The notes beneath the pieces are model-generated. The model did not search any database and had not been told where the DNA came from. It worked only from the letters and a program-made list of their open reading frames with translations. Positions 10,178 to 18,854 of a stretch of DNA of 64,000 nt are shown piece after piece (within the stretch, counting starts at the first letter, position 1; each line of letters starts with the position of its first letter). The stretch lies in the NCBI RefSeq assembly GCF_001418015.1, contig NZ_LIQG01000015.1, forward strand, positions 185,458 through 249,457, in the 5' to 3' direction. A program made the translations under genes and the position numbers. This DNA comes from Lacinutrix mariniflava (GTDB taxonomy: Bacteria > Bacteroidota > Bacteroidia > Flavobacteriales > Flavobacteriaceae).

Positions 10178-10900
10178 TTGAAAGATTTTTTACTTGAAAA
10201 CAGGTTTTTAATTATAAACTCTTTCGAGGTTATGGCAGCAGCTATTGGGCTTATATTATTAAAATTTTATAAGCCTAAAGCTGAAAAATATTTTATATAT
10301 TTTTTAATTTATGTTATTTTTATTGAAGTGATTGGTTACTATCCAACGCTTTTTTATGAAATAGAATCCTTAAATTTTCTACGAGAATTTTTAAGAGGAA
10401 CTTATTTTTCTAGAAATTATTGGTGGTATACTATATTTTGGAAGTTTGGAGCGGTAATATTCTATGCCTTCTACTTTAATAAAATATTAGAAATTGCAAT
10501 GCATAGAAAGATACTTAAATATAGTACGTTTTTGTTCTTGATTATAGGTGTTTCTAGTATCGTAATTTCTTGGCCTTCGGTTTTTAAATCGAGCTTAGCA
10601 TTAGTGAATATAATAGGTGGCTTAATTATTTTAGAATGTGCATTTCTGTTTTTTATTGAGATGCTTAACAACGAAAAAATATTAAATTTTCATAAATCAC
10701 TTTCTTTTTATATCAGTTTAGCAATTTTAATTTTTTGGTTAATTAAAACACCTCTTGTTTTTTATGAAGTATATTTTCAATATAACGATTCTAACTATAT
10801 AGAAATAAGGAGTTTAATTAATATATTTGTTAATGTCTTTATGTATTCAACTTTTGCAATAGGTCTAATAGTTTCAAAACCAAAGTTAAGCTCAAAATAA
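10178..10900 (+). CDS. 7-TM protein, cluster paralogue 2
   Basis: A 240-aa membrane protein homologous along its length to the proteins at 8768, 10920 and 11684. It has about seven hydrophobic segments, with the shared features YFIYFLIYVIFIEVIGYYP, NYWWYTIFWKFG, NNEKILNFHKSLSFYIS, TPLVFYEVYF and TFAIGLIVSKPK. It starts at a TTG (10178), 11 nt after the PDNRSSW gene. The family lacks any recognisable catalytic motif; conserved aromatic residues at helix ends suggest a receptor, scaffold or sensor. That role is inference from the kinase at the end of the cluster. Confidence 0.75.
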   Translation: MKDFLLENRFLIINSFEVMAAAIGLILLKFYKPKAEKYFIYFLIYVIFIEVIGYYPTLFYEIESLNFLREFLRGTYFSRNYWWYTIFWKFGAVIFYAFYFNKILEIAMHRKILKYSTFLFLIIGVSSIVISWPSVFKSSLALVNIIGGLIILECAFLFFIEMLNNEKILNFHKSLSFYISLAILIFWLIKTPLVFYEVYFQYNDSNYIEIRSLINIFVNVFMYSTFAIGLIVSKPKLSSK

Positions 10901-10919
10901 TGTCGTCTAACTTAAAATA

Positions 10920-11651
10920 ATGAAAGCGTTTTTAATCGAGTATTATTCTATAATTACAAAGCTTTTTGAGTTAATGGCGGCTATAACAGGTTTGATTTGT
11001 TATAGAAAATTTAAAAATACAAATGTAAAATACTTTATCTTTTTTTTAATTTACATTTTATTTGTAGAAAACATAGGTAATTATCCGGTGTATGTAGAGA
11101 ATAATGAATCCTTTAAATGGTTGTCTATTTATTTTGAAGATACAGTTTTTGAAGAAAACTATTGGTGGTTTCAAATATTTTGGACGGTTGCATCAACCTT
11201 ATTTTTTCTTTTTTTCTTTAGAAAAAACTTAAATAATTTTTACGTAAAGCAGGTGGTAAAGTATGGCATGTATAGTTATATAATTGTTAGTACTTTAATT
11301 ATTTCTTTACAATGGGAAATTTTAAAAAACACTTATTTTCAATCCATAGATGTTATTAGTTTTTTCATAATATTATTTATAGTGTCAGCATATTTTATAC
11401 AAATTCTTAAGTCTGAAAAAGTATTACTGTTCTATCATCATTTTCCTTTTTATGTCGCTTGTGGTATTTTAGTATTTTCAATATTAACAACTCCATTAAC
11501 GTTTTTTGAAGGTTATTTTAATACTTCAGATTGGAACTATATTATTCTTAAATGGCAAGTATTTCTATTTGCTAATATTTTTATGTACTCTGTATTCTCC
11601 ATTGGGTTAATAGTTTGCAAACCAGAAAAGAATAGTTCGTTAGAAAATTAA
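10920..11651 (+). CDS. 7-TM protein, cluster paralogue 3
   Basis: A 243-aa membrane protein and the only one of the four paralogues that starts with ATG. About seven hydrophobic segments are visible, with FELMAAITGLICY in helix 1, YFIFFLIYILFVENIGNYPVY in helix 2, ENYWWFQIFW before helix 3, SEKVLLFYHHFPFYVACGI between helices 5 and 6, TTPLTFFEGYFNTSDWNYI and FANIFMYSVFSIGLIVCKPE in helix 7. It sits 19 nt after paralogue 2 and is probably in the same operon. Confidence 0.75.
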   Translation: MKAFLIEYYSIITKLFELMAAITGLICYRKFKNTNVKYFIFFLIYILFVENIGNYPVYVENNESFKWLSIYFEDTVFEENYWWFQIFWTVASTLFFLFFFRKNLNNFYVKQVVKYGMYSYIIVSTLIISLQWEILKNTYFQSIDVISFFIILFIVSAYFIQILKSEKVLLFYHHFPFYVACGILVFSILTTPLTFFEGYFNTSDWNYIILKWQVFLFANIFMYSVFSIGLIVCKPEKNSSLEN

Positions 11652-11683
11652 GACGTATTTTACATTTCTAATAATTTATAGAA

Positions 11684-12391
11684 TTGCTAGAATTTATCAC
11701 AAAATATTTTAATTTTATAACCTATGCTTTCGAGCTTTTGGCCATGTTGATAGGTGTATTTTATTTTAGAAAATATAAAAATACTTCGACTCGAATTTTT
11801 ATATTTTTTTTAATCTACATAGTCTTTGTCGATTTTATAGGTGCGACCTATTTTTACGATTTTAATTTCCCGTTAACAACATACTTAGGTAATTTAGGCT
11901 TTAAGAGTGTAGCTTGGTATAATTTGTTTTGGTTATTTGGTAGTGTGCTGTTTCTTATGTATTATATCTATCATGTGTTACAAAATCGTATTAATAAGAA
12001 TAAGGTCGTGGTGTTAGTTATAATATTTAGTGTATTAATATTAGGTCACTTATTTATGCATCCTCTTATTTTTTTTAGAGAAAATCATTCTTTCTATCAA
12101 CTATCTGGCGCATTTACTTTGCTAATTGCGTGTTCAATATATTTTATAGAGTTAATTAATTCAGAAGCTATTAATAATGCTTTTAAAACATATAGTTTTT
12201 ATGCATTAAGTGGTGTCATTCTTTGGTGGATTATTATCACACCTATTTTATTTTTTGACGCCTATAACACAGTCTCAGATTGGGATTTCGTTAATTTAAA
12301 ACGACGCATTTTTGTTTTTGCCAATATCTTTATGTATTCTTGTTTTGCTATTGGACTCATCGTTTCTAAACCACATTTTAAAAATGACTAA
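11684..12391 (+). CDS. 7-TM protein, cluster paralogue 4
   Basis: A 235-aa protein, the most divergent of the four paralogues but with the same pattern of about seven membrane segments: FELLAMLIGVFYFRKY, IFIFFLIYIVFVDFIGA, WYNLFWLFGSVLF, a conserved TPILFFDAYNTVSDWDF loop and FANIFMYSCFAIGLIVSKPH at the C-terminus. It lacks the double Trp of NYWW, having AWYNLFW instead. The start is TTG at 11684. Its last 8 nt overlap the start of the histidine kinase gene, so translation of the two is probably coupled, which is the best local evidence that the 7-TM proteins and the kinase work together. Confidence 0.75.
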   Translation: MLEFITKYFNFITYAFELLAMLIGVFYFRKYKNTSTRIFIFFLIYIVFVDFIGATYFYDFNFPLTTYLGNLGFKSVAWYNLFWLFGSVLFLMYYIYHVLQNRINKNKVVVLVIIFSVLILGHLFMHPLIFFRENHSFYQLSGAFTLLIACSIYFIELINSEAINNAFKTYSFYALSGVILWWIIITPILFFDAYNTVSDWDFVNLKRRIFVFANIFMYSCFAIGLIVSKPHFKND

Positions 12392-13208
12392 CCTTCTTAT
12401 AATTTTATTTCAAGGACAAAAAACATCTACAGCTGCAGAACGTTATTTGCTAATCTATATGATAGGCGTTTTAGTAATAGTTACAACATTAGTAATATTA
12501 TTTTTTATAGTTTTTCAGAAAAGAAAAAACAAACTTTTGTTGGATAGAATTAAGCAAAAACAAGCTTTTGAAGTAGAACTTTCTAATGCGCAGACAGAAA
12601 TACAAGAGCAAACTTTAAAGAATATTGGGTGGGAGTTACATGATAATGTTGGACAGTTACTGGCTGCTGCAAGTATGCAAATGAACATACTAAAAACCCA
12701 AATTGGTGAAGATGTTAAAGAAAATTTTACAGAGGCAGCAAGCACAGTAAAACAGAGTTTAAAAGAAGTGAGGATGTTGTCTCGTTCTCTAAATAATGAA
12801 GTAGTTTTAAATATTGGATTTGAGCAATCTATAGAAAATGAGCTCAATAGATTAAAAAAATTAAAATTTGCTACTGCCGAACTGAATGTTAAAGGAGAAA
12901 TTATTCCTTTTAAAAATGCCAAACATGAAATTATTATTTTTAGAATTTTGCAGGAATTCTTTTCGAACACAGTAAAATATTCTGAGGCTAAAAATCTATC
13001 AGTTAAATTGAACTATTTAGAAGATAAGCTCATTATTGTGGCAAGCGACGATGGAAAAGGTTTCGATATCGAAACTGTGCAAAAAGGTTCAGGCTTATTA
13101 AACATGAAAAGTCGTGCAAAACTAATTAATACCGAATATAGTCTTAATTCCAAGGTTGGTAAAGGTGTAACATTGGAGCTAAAGTATCCATATAAACACG
13201 AAGAATAA
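12384..13208 (+). CDS. Membrane-anchored sensor histidine kinase (HisKA_3/NarX-like)
   Basis: A 274-aa kinase when read from ATG 12384, which overlaps the previous stop by 8 nt; an in-frame ATG at 12312 would add 24 residues lying inside the upstream gene and is less likely. Residues about 20-45 form one membrane helix, followed by a coiled linker, the HisKA_3 dimerisation helix with phospho-acceptor His86 in WELHDNVGQLL, and an HATPase_c domain (FFSNTVKYS N-box, DDGKGFD G1-box, GSGLLNMKSRAKL, VGKGVTLEL). There is no periplasmic sensor domain, so the neighbouring 7-TM proteins are candidates to supply it. No LuxR-type response regulator lies next to it; the following gene is convergent aldehyde dehydrogenase. 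Confidence 0.88.
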   Translation: MTNLLIILFQGQKTSTAAERYLLIYMIGVLVIVTTLVILFFIVFQKRKNKLLLDRIKQKQAFEVELSNAQTEIQEQTLKNIGWELHDNVGQLLAAASMQMNILKTQIGEDVKENFTEAASTVKQSLKEVRMLSRSLNNEVVLNIGFEQSIENELNRLKKLKFATAELNVKGEIIPFKNAKHEIIIFRILQEFFSNTVKYSEAKNLSVKLNYLEDKLIIVASDDGKGFDIETVQKGSGLLNMKSRAKLINTEYSLNSKVGKGVTLELKYPYKHEE

Positions 13209-13222
13209 TAAAATATAGTCTT

Positions 13223-14593
13223 CTATAACCATTTTAAAATCTTTCTTATTTTCTTAAGTTTTCCAGTATAAGGTGCATAGCGAACAGGTAGATCTAGCCA
13301 ATTTGCTTTTTTTACTATTGCTTTTTGGTGTGAGAAAGTGTCGAATGATAGTTTTCCATGATAAGCACCAATTCCACTATTTCCAGTACCTCCAAAAGGT
13401 AATCTGTGGTTTGCAAAATGAATTACAGTATCATTAATACAACCGCCGCCAAAAGAATATTTTTCAATTACTTTTTTAGCTTTCGCTGAATTTGTACTAA
13501 ATACATAAAGCGATAACGGTTTTTCGTATTTAGAAATTATGGCATCAATTTCAGTATCATTTGTATAGGAAATAACAGGAAGAATGGGACCAAAAATCTC
13601 ATCTTTCATGACTTCGCTATCAAGACTAGGTTCGTCTATAAGAGTAGGAGAGATGTATAAAGTGTTAGCTTCTGTTTGTCCTCCAATGATACAATTTTCA
13701 TTGTCTAGCATACGGACTAAGCGCTTAAAATTCTTTTCGTTTACAATTCTACAAAAGTCTTTAGATGCTATTGGTGCACTAGAGTAAGCCTTTTCAATTT
13801 CAATTTTCATGGCTTCGTAAAAAGCATCTTTTTTACTATTGTGAATTACTATATAATCTGGAGCAATACAGGTTTGTCCAGCATTTAAAAACTTACCCCA
13901 AACAATGCGTCTAGCAGTTAATTTTATATTTGCCGTTTCGTCTATAATACATGGGTTTTTACCACCTAATTCTAAAGTAAGTGGTGTAAGGAATTCAGCA
14001 GCAGCCTTAGCTACAATCTTTCCAACAGGTACACTTCCGGTAAAGAAAATATAATTCCAACGTTGTTCTAGTAATTTTGTAGAAATATCTACACCACCTT
14101 CTACAACATATACATGTTCTGGCTTAAAAACAGTTTCTATAATATTTTTTAATAAAGCTGAAGTATTTGGTGTTAATTCGCTCGGTTTCAAAATAACGGT
14201 ATTGCCTGCAGCAATAGCAGCAACCATTGGAGCAATTGCTAATTGATACGGATAATTCCAAGGTGCTATAATTAGGGTTTGTCCGTAAGGTTCAGAATAT
14301 AATCTATCTGTAGAAGGGAAGTTTAAAAGGGCAGGAAGTACGCGTTTTGGTTTTGCCCATTTGCTAACGTTCTTAATCATTAAATCTAAATCTGAAAGTA
14401 CGACGGTAGTTTCAGTTAAAACGCTTTCAAAAGCTGGCTTTTTAAAGTCTTTAGCCAAGGCTTCTATAATCTGGTTTTCACGCGTTATAAGTTCAGTTTT
14501 TAAGTTTTTTAAAACTTGTTTTCTGAATGGAACACTTTTGGTTTCTCCAGTTTTATAATAGTCTTTTTGAGATTGTAGTAAGTCAGGGATCAT
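13223..14593 (-). CDS. Aldehyde dehydrogenase, class 3 type
   Basis: A 456-aa NAD(P)-dependent aldehyde dehydrogenase without the N-terminal extension of class 1/2 enzymes. Visible motifs are PWNYP near 111-115, FTGS near 184-187, the general base Glu208 in LELGGKNP, the catalytic Cys242 in NAGQTCIAPDY, and the C-terminal HRLPFGGTGNSGIGAYHGKLSFDTFSH block split over residues near 392-418. Class 3 enzymes oxidise medium-chain, fatty or aromatic aldehydes to acids; the actual substrate is not shown. The hydrophobic C-terminal end (KKIRKILKWL) may touch the membrane. It converges with the histidine kinase, 14 nt apart. Confidence 0.92.
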   Translation of the reverse strand: MIPDLLQSQKDYYKTGETKSVPFRKQVLKNLKTELITRENQIIEALAKDFKKPAFESVLTETTVVLSDLDLMIKNVSKWAKPKRVLPALLNFPSTDRLYSEPYGQTLIIAPWNYPYQLAIAPMVAAIAAGNTVILKPSELTPNTSALLKNIIETVFKPEHVYVVEGGVDISTKLLEQRWNYIFFTGSVPVGKIVAKAAAEFLTPLTLELGGKNPCIIDETANIKLTARRIVWGKFLNAGQTCIAPDYIVIHNSKKDAFYEAMKIEIEKAYSSAPIASKDFCRIVNEKNFKRLVRMLDNENCIIGGQTEANTLYISPTLIDEPSLDSEVMKDEIFGPILPVISYTNDTEIDAIISKYEKPLSLYVFSTNSAKAKKVIEKYSFGGGCINDTVIHFANHRLPFGGTGNSGIGAYHGKLSFDTFSHQKAIVKKANWLDLPVRYAPYTGKLKKIRKILKWL

Positions 14594-14670
14594 AGAAATA
14601 GATTAGAAAAGTAAAGTTACAAAACTTAATTAATAATCGTAAGCCCTTAAAAACAACACCTAAAAATATT

Positions 14671-15369
14671 TTATTTTTGGCAAGCGTCCCAAATAGGATC
14701 TTTAGGTAAAGGTGCTGTAATATCTAGTTCGATATTAGAAACAGGATGAATAAACTTAATGTTTCTAGCATGTAAACTAATACTTGCATCTTTATTGCTA
14801 CGATCGAAACCATATTTTAAATCACCTTTAATAGGAGAACCAATACTAGAAAGTTGTACTCGAATTTGATGGTGTCTACCAGTTTCAAGATTTACTTCAA
14901 GTAAGAAATAATTATCTAAAGTCTTTATTGTTTTATAATGTAGAATAGCTTTTTTACTCTCTGGAACTTCTTTAATATGTGCTCGAGATTTATTGTTTTT
15001 AGGGTTCTTTTTAAGCCAGTGGATTAACGTGTTTGCTTCTTTTTCAGGCTTGTTTTTTACTAAAGCCCAATAGGTTTTAGAGATGTCTTTAGAAACAAAT
15101 AGTTTGTTTAAACGTGGCAATGCTTTACTGGTTTTGGCAAATATAACCAAGCCTGTAGTTGGCCTGTCTAGTCTGTGTACAGTACCTAAATAAACCTTTC
15201 CTGGCTTATTATATTTTTCTCCTATGTATTCTTTTACAACATCGCTTAGTGGTTTGTCTCCGGTTTTATCACCTTGTACAATATCTCCTGCGCGTTTATT
15301 TACAACGATGATGTGGTTATCTTCGTAGATAACTTGTAGATTATCTTTTGTTGAAATTATTTTAGACAT
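14671..15369 (-). CDS. RluA-family RNA pseudouridine synthase
   Basis: A 232-aa single-domain RluA-type pseudouridine synthase. The catalytic motif HRLDRPTTGL is at 65-74 with Asp68, preceded by the fold-typical IYEDNHIIVVNKRAGD near 14-29 and followed by LETGRHHQIRVQLSSIGSPIKGDLKYG. It has no N-terminal S4 domain. Whether the target is rRNA or tRNA cannot be decided from sequence. Last gene of a minus-strand group with panB and the small membrane protein (3 nt between stop and start). Confidence 0.9.
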   Translation of the reverse strand: MSKIISTKDNLQVIYEDNHIIVVNKRAGDIVQGDKTGDKPLSDVVKEYIGEKYNKPGKVYLGTVHRLDRPTTGLVIFAKTSKALPRLNKLFVSKDISKTYWALVKNKPEKEANTLIHWLKKNPKNNKSRAHIKEVPESKKAILHYKTIKTLDNYFLLEVNLETGRHHQIRVQLSSIGSPIKGDLKYGFDRSNKDASISLHARNIKFIHPVSNIELDITAPLPKDPIWDACQK

Positions 15370-15372
15370 TAC

Positions 15373-15642
15373 TTAATATTTGAATAATAATACTAAAAAA
15401 AGTATTCCTAAATTTCCATATAAGCCCAACTTCTTATGTAAATCATTTAACTCCTTTTTTTTGTAAGATATAATCCCAAATGTTAATCCTAATAATAAAA
15501 ATAAAGAAGAGGTGATTGCACAAATCATTATTTGTAAAGAATGAGTATTAAACATTGTAGAATTAATAACAAGAAAAGCTACTATAATATTTAGAATTAT
15601 AGTGTATATAAAAAACTTATAAGCCCATTTTTTATAAATCAT
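15373..15642 (-). CDS. Small membrane protein, unknown function
   Basis: An 89-aa protein with three hydrophobic segments (about residues 8-27, 36-58 and 72-88). No motif recognised. It lies between panB and rluA with gaps of only 5 and 3 nt, so it is translated from the same transcript. The spacing and full open frame between two conserved genes are the main support for it being real. Confidence 0.6.
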   Translation of the reverse strand: MIYKKWAYKFFIYTIILNIIVAFLVINSTMFNTHSLQIMICAITSSLFLLLGLTFGIISYKKKELNDLHKKLGLYGNLGILFLVLLFKY

Positions 15643-15647
15643 AAAAA

Positions 15648-16466
15648 TTAATACTGTTCAGTATCATTTGGGAAATCTCCACTCTTAATATCTGCACCAT
15701 ACTGTGTAAATGCATTAGTCATTTCTTCATATAAATTCATGTAACGTCTTAAAAAACGTGGATTGAATTCGTGAGTCATACCAATCATATCGTGTGTCAC
15801 TAAAACTTGACCATCGACACCATTTCCAGCTCCAATTCCAATTACAGGAATAGACACACTCTCTGCAACTTCTTGCGCTAATTTCGCCGGAATTTTTTCA
15901 AGAACAATACCAAAACATCCAGCACGTTCAAGCATTAATGCATCTTCTTTAAGCTGTATAGCTTCTTCTTCCTCTTTAGCACGAACAGTATAAGTACCAA
16001 ATTTATATATAGATTGTGGTGTTAAACCTAGATGTCCCATTACAGGAATACCAGCATGTAAAATACGCTTTATAGAGTCTTTTACCTCTTTACCACCTTC
16101 CATTTTTACAGCATGTCCACCAGATTCTTTCATTATTCTAATAGCAGAACGTAAAGCTTCTTTTGGATCACTTTGGTAACTACCAAAAGGTAAATCTACA
16201 ACTACTAAAGCTCTGTGAATAGCACGTACTACTGAAGATGCATGATAAATCATTTGATCTAGAGTAATAGGCAGAGTCGTTTCGTGTCCAGCCATGACAT
16301 TACTAGCAGAATCTCCTACTAGAATAACATCTATACCTGCGCCATCAACAATTTTTGCCATGGTATAATCGTATGCAGTAAGCATAGAGATTTTCTCTCC
16401 ACGTTTTTTCATATCAACTAATGATTTTACAGTGACTCTTTTATATTCTTTTTTTGCTACAGACAT
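15648..16466 (-). CDS. panB: 3-methyl-2-oxobutanoate hydroxymethyltransferase
   Basis: First committed enzyme of pantothenate/CoA synthesis (EC 2.1.2.11): it transfers a hydroxymethyl group from 5,10-methylene-THF to 2-oxoisovalerate. At 272 aa it has the normal length, with [32 protein letters not shown], the VKMEGG stretch near the substrate site, GHLGLTPQS and PVIGIGAG. The ATG at 16466 is well placed. It is the first gene of a panB-membrane protein-rluA transcript. panC and panD are not in the window. Confidence 0.95.
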   Translation of the reverse strand: MSVAKKEYKRVTVKSLVDMKKRGEKISMLTAYDYTMAKIVDGAGIDVILVGDSASNVMAGHETTLPITLDQMIYHASSVVRAIHRALVVVDLPFGSYQSDPKEALRSAIRIMKESGGHAVKMEGGKEVKDSIKRILHAGIPVMGHLGLTPQSIYKFGTYTVRAKEEEEAIQLKEDALMLERAGCFGIVLEKIPAKLAQEVAESVSIPVIGIGAGNGVDGQVLVTHDMIGMTHEFNPRFLRRYMNLYEEMTNAFTQYGADIKSGDFPNDTEQY

Positions 16467-16611
16467 TTAATTTATATTAAGATAGATTGTAAAAATACTA
16501 AAATTACTTACTCGATTGTTCGATCTTTTAATTAATTCGATTTGTTTGGTTAATTAGATTACGCGATTATCTCTATTTTTTTTGAATCAGTTAGAGTATA
16601 ACAATCCAATT

Positions 16612-18036
16612 CTAGCAATCTGCCATATTAACACTAACAGCTAAACCACCTTCGCTAGTTTCTTTGTACTTATTATTCATATCCTTAGCTGTTTCCCACA
16701 TGGTTTGAACAACTTTATCTAAAGGTACTTTTGCGTTTTTAGGATCTGTATCTAATGCTAATTCGGCAGCATTAATAGCTTTAATTGCTCCCATTGCATT
16801 ACGTTCTATACAAGGTATTTGTACCAAACCACCAATAGGATCGCAGGTTAAACCAAGGTGATGCTCCATTGCAATCTCGGCAGCAATCATTACTTGTTCT
16901 GGCGAGCCACCAAGTAACTCTGTTAAAGCAGCTGCAGCCATTGCAGAGCTTACGCCAATTTCGGCCTGACATCCTCCCATTGCAGCAGAGATAGTGGCAC
17001 CTTTTTTAAAGATACTGCCTATTTCTCCGGCAACTAATAAAAATTGCTTAATATGCTTAAAATCTGCTTCATGATTTTCTATTACCATGTAATACATTAA
17101 AACTGATGGGATAACACCAGCGCTACCATTAGTAGGAGCAGTTACTACGCGACCAAGCGATGCATTTACTTCGTTTACAGATAATGCAAAGCAACTTACC
17201 CATTTTAATATTTGTCTAAATTTAACCTCACTTTGCCTAATACTGTTTAGCCAATCTAACGAAGTGACATAAGGCATTTCAATATTCAAATTTTTATGAA
17301 TATCAAAAGCACGACGTCTTACATTTAAACCTCCAGGTAAAGTACCTTCGGTATGACAGCCCGTAAACATACAATCTAACATGGTCTGCCAAATACGTTT
17401 TAACTCGAAATCTATAGTTTTATCGTCTCTAAGGGAGCGTTCATTTTCTAAAACAATTTCAGAAATCATTTTATTTTCACTTTTACAATAAGCTAATAGC
17501 TCAGTCGCTTTATCTACCGGAAAAGGAAATTCACTTTTAAGTTCTTGGTTTTCTGCATCAACAGTGCGTTCTTCCTTTATAACAAAACCACCACCAATAG
17601 AGTAGAAGGTAGATTGATGTATTTCTGTATTCATGTTAAATGCAGTAAATGTTATTGCATTAGAATGAAAAGGAAGGAATACACGATTGAATATGATTTC
17701 AGAATTACGATCGAAATCAATTATTTTTTCATTTCCTAAAACAATTTTTTCTGTGTTTGTTATAGAGGCTATAATAATATCGATAGTTTCGGTAGGAATA
17801 TATTCTGGATCACTACCGCTTAAACCTAACATAACAGCCAAATCTGTAGCGTGCCCTTTTCCTGTTAAGGATAACGAGCCATATAAATCTACTTGAATTC
17901 TGGTAATATTATTAAAAACCTTGTCTTCTTTTAATTCGTGTAACCATCTTTCGGCTGCACGCCAAGGTCCTAAAGTGTGAGAACTCGATGGTCCAACACC
18001 AATTTTAAGCATATCGAAAACCGAAATACATTCCAT
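16612..18036 (-). CDS. sdaA: L-serine ammonia-lyase, iron-sulfur dependent
   Basis: A 474-aa single-chain enzyme that deaminates L-serine to pyruvate (EC 4.3.1.17). The N-terminal beta domain begins [27 protein letters not shown], split as in SdaA of gamma-proteobacteria, and the catalytic alpha domain has [33 protein letters not shown] near the middle and [21 protein letters not shown], whose cysteines are candidate [4Fe-4S] ligands with that of FTGCHTEG. It is full length and monocistronic, with a TAnnTTTG box upstream. Confidence 0.94.
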   Translation of the reverse strand: MECISVFDMLKIGVGPSSSHTLGPWRAAERWLHELKEDKVFNNITRIQVDLYGSLSLTGKGHATDLAVMLGLSGSDPEYIPTETIDIIIASITNTEKIVLGNEKIIDFDRNSEIIFNRVFLPFHSNAITFTAFNMNTEIHQSTFYSIGGGFVIKEERTVDAENQELKSEFPFPVDKATELLAYCKSENKMISEIVLENERSLRDDKTIDFELKRIWQTMLDCMFTGCHTEGTLPGGLNVRRRAFDIHKNLNIEMPYVTSLDWLNSIRQSEVKFRQILKWVSCFALSVNEVNASLGRVVTAPTNGSAGVIPSVLMYYMVIENHEADFKHIKQFLLVAGEIGSIFKKGATISAAMGGCQAEIGVSSAMAAAALTELLGGSPEQVMIAAEIAMEHHLGLTCDPIGGLVQIPCIERNAMGAIKAINAAELALDTDPKNAKVPLDKVVQTMWETAKDMNNKYKETSEGGLAVSVNMADC

Positions 18037-18060
18037 AATTACTATATCGTTTTAGTGCTA

Positions 18061-18068
18061 CAAATATA
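18061..18068 (-). promoter_or_regulatory. Putative -7 promoter box of sdaA
   Basis: On the minus strand the sequence reads TATATTTG, an exact TAnnTTTG match, 24 nt before the sdaA start codon. A matching -33 TTG is not obvious. Confidence 0.45.
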
Positions 18069-18090
18069 GCTTTTTGTTTATGTATAGAGC

Positions 18091-18129
18091 ATAAAAAAAC
18101 AGCTCTGATTTAATTAATCAAAGCTGTTT
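18091..18129 (-). terminator. Terminator of the lipoprotein gene
   Basis: AAACAGCT/AGCTGTTT stems (extended inward by TGATT/AATCA after a one-base bulge on each side) are followed on the minus strand by seven Ts. It lies about 25 nt after the stop of the 18153-18653 gene; the plus-strand T content (TTTG) makes it weaker in the other direction. Confidence 0.85.
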
Positions 18130-18152
18130 GTATTTATGTTTTTTTTACTAAT

Positions 18153-18653
18153 TTATCTTTTAGTAAACGTTTTAATGTCATAAAGTGACATAACAGTTTC
18201 CAGTTCTAAATTAGCGTAGTCAATACGGCCTACATTATCTGCAGGAACAACTACTACTCTAAAGACTTGATTTTGGGTATATGAATTGTCTAAAAGTGAA
18301 AAATCTGTTGTGCCTTCCAGAAAAAATCTAACGTCTGTTTGCGTAAAGTCGTAGTTATAAACTAAAGTACCATCATTAAACTGAACCGTTTGTGGTGTAA
18401 GCCTCCAGATATCTTGCCCGTTTACAGTTTCCCATAATAGATAGACTAAAGTAACATCGGTAGGAAAGACATCGAATCCATAAGCTTCAGTATATTCATA
18501 ATTGTTAGCTGTATTAAAATCAATTTCTATTTCAAAAGCAGACGAGGCTATAATGGCGCCATCTTGACCATCTCGACCATCAAGACCTTGAGGACCTTCA
18601 CAAGACATTAAAAATATAGCAAATAACGAAATAATAGATAATATACGTTTCAT
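18153..18653 (-). CDS. Lipoprotein with short collagen-like segment
   Basis: A 166-aa secreted lipoprotein. Residues 1-18 are a lipoprotein signal ending in the lipobox LMSC, so Cys18 is the likely lipidated residue. Directly after it come about four Gly-X-Y triplets (GPQGLDGRDGQDG), a pattern I have seen in Bacteroidetes proteins called 'collagen-like' lipoproteins. The remaining 130 residues are predicted beta-rich, with no motif I recognise. It has its own terminator and lies divergently from dnaK with 201 nt between them. Role unknown; cell-surface or periplasmic location is inferred from the lipobox. Confidence 0.75.
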   Translation of the reverse strand: MKRILSIISLFAIFLMSCEGPQGLDGRDGQDGAIIASSAFEIEIDFNTANNYEYTEAYGFDVFPTDVTLVYLLWETVNGQDIWRLTPQTVQFNDGTLVYNYDFTQTDVRFFLEGTTDFSLLDNSYTQNQVFRVVVVPADNVGRIDYANLELETVMSLYDIKTFTKR

Positions 18654-18743
18654 ATGTAAATAGTTTAAGATTGTTTTTCTTTAAGTGTATCAAAACTAAT
18701 ACCAAAGTAACGTCAAATAGAAATAATTTCTAAATATAAAATA

Positions 18744-18756
18744 TGACATCATGTCA
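18744..18756. promoter_or_regulatory. Palindrome upstream of dnaK
   Basis: TGACAT-C-ATGTCA is a perfect 6+1+6 palindrome about 100 nt before the dnaK start and 90 nt before the divergent lipoprotein start. It could bind a regulator of either gene. A weak -7-like TGCATTTG lies at about 18789-18796. No CIRCE element was found. Confidence 0.4.
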
Positions 18757-18854
18757 CATTTTTTCTAATGGCATAATCATTGTCTTTATGCATTTGTAAA
18801 TAATTAATAAAATTTATTTCGCATTAAGCGGAAAAACATAAAACAAATAAAGAT

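Noticed and set aside
12312..12383. Longer start of the histidine kinase at ATG 12312.
   Set aside because: The 24 extra residues lie wholly inside the upstream 7-TM gene; ATG 12384 overlapping the stop by 8 nt is the normal coupling arrangement.
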